Source of the DNA: Colwellia sp. C1TZA3 | Lineage (GTDB): Bacteria > Pseudomonadota > Gammaproteobacteria > Enterobacterales > Alteromonadaceae | Length of the DNA stretch: 64,000 bases | Reading direction: 5' to 3' | Assembly: GCF_007954265.1 (NCBI RefSeq) | Contig: NZ_VOLS01000001.1 | Location: forward strand, 62,001-126,000 | Part shown: piece after piece, positions 63,826 through 64,000 of the stretch | How the letters are laid out: every line of letters starts with the position of its first letter | How positions within the stretch are numbered: the first letter of the stretch is position 1 | The notes under the pieces: generated by a model | Told to the model about the DNA's origin: nothing | The model's database searches: none | What the model saw: the letters and a program-made list of their open reading frames with translations, nothing else | Position numbers and translations under genes: made by a program

Positions 63826-64000
63826 TTGAAATCAAAAGATAAAAACATTAACGTTAGTCAGCATATTCCGATTAAAAATGTTCAAATTCATCAGCCCGCC
63901 AAAAGCGATACGTATAAACCTCGTGACCAAATCTATGTTCGCAAAGTAAAAGGTGTGTTTCAAAAGCTACGCAAAAAAATGAATTTTTTCTTTTTAGCGC
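63826..64000 (+). CDS. ccoG: Cytochrome c oxidase accessory protein CcoG, N-terminal part (cut by window edge)
   Basis: First 58 codons of a gene running off the right edge. The TTG at 63826 is the likely start (AAGGAT 6 bases upstream). The head is polar, then comes PRDQIYVRKVKGVFQKLRKK followed by the start of a hydrophobic segment (MNFFFLA). The phrase R.QIYVR.VKG.FQ.LR..MN just before the first membrane helix is typical of CcoG/RdxA/FixG, a polyferredoxin that reduces copper for cbb3 oxidase assembly. A TATAAT is at 63790-63795. Confidence 0.75.
   Translation, partial: MKSKDKNINVSQHIPIKNVQIHQPAKSDTYKPRDQIYVRKVKGVFQKLRKKMNFFFLA

Noticed and set aside
1-64000. CRISPR array or complete insertion sequence with transposase
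   Set aside because: No regularly spaced direct repeats and no transposase-like protein seen anywhere in the window.

Overview
This window is a chromosomal segment of an AT-rich marine gammaproteobacterium, most likely Alteromonadales, family Colwelliaceae (Colwellia/Thalassotalea-like). The evidence is a divergent argE / argCBFGH(A) cluster with a fused argH, the pilMNOPQ-aroK-aroB-damX-dam block opposite mrcA, pckA next to envZ/ompR, and very OmpR/YihI/DamX-like proteins. Taxonomy is inferred from gene content and remembered synteny; no search was run.

Layout. 1-1464: birA (cut by the window edge) and murB. 2297-11348: arginine biosynthesis, with argA, argH(A), argG, argF, argB and argC on the minus strand and argE divergent. 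11422-14459: an uncharacterised degenerate HD-GYP-like protein, a small DUF2970 membrane protein, and dam. 14539-22490: damX, aroB, aroK and pilQ-P-O-N-M, one compact minus-strand block opposite mrcA (PBP1A, 22623). 25687-29453: pckA, then envZ/ompR. 29454-31902: a repeat-rich stretch with small genes (LETM1-like, 4-Cys periplasmic protein, TlpA-like). 32002-36417: a TonB receptor with a Fur-like site, a MltA/3D-like secreted protein, and a cold-shock/DUF1294 protein. 36494-46825: SNF2 helicase, subtilisin, RhlE-type helicase, aspartate-family aminotransferase, S2P-type protease and an orphan. 46893-51667: yceH, then an accessory patch with a Phd/ParE toxin-antitoxin pair, a 44-aa glycine-rich ORF between 17-bp inverted repeats, and a 909-aa PHP + SMC-type ATPase. 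52005-55904: tRNA-His, a DUF1285 gene, a hemN gene destroyed by small mobile elements, DUF2489, yihI and an unannotated sRNA locus. 55905-64000: VOC protein, M61 aminopeptidase, purU, VF530 protein, hybrid peroxiredoxin-glutaredoxin, hutG/hutF and the first codons of ccoG.

Three things stand out. (1) On the minus strand just upstream of yihI (about 55660 to 55322) lies what looks like a CsrB/CsrC-type regulatory RNA: nine GGA motifs on that strand against one on the other, several in loops of tiny perfect hairpins, ending in a strong intrinsic terminator. In E. coli csrC sits at the same place, upstream of yihI. (2) Two families of non-coding palindromic mobile elements (157 bp and about 210-220 bp) share TACC...GGTA ends. 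One 157-bp copy is nested in a copy of the other family whose unoccupied version exists elsewhere in the window, which shows a TTA target duplication directly. (3) These elements have inactivated hemN: one sits inside the codons of the radical-SAM Cys motif and another replaces the C-terminal two thirds.

Functionally most of the window is core housekeeping: biotin/cell wall, arginine, shikimate and type IV pilus assembly, gluconeogenesis, osmotic two-component control and histidine breakdown. The clearly accessory DNA is concentrated at about 47.6-53.8 kb and, as repeats, at 2.0-2.3 kb and 29.7-31.9 kb.
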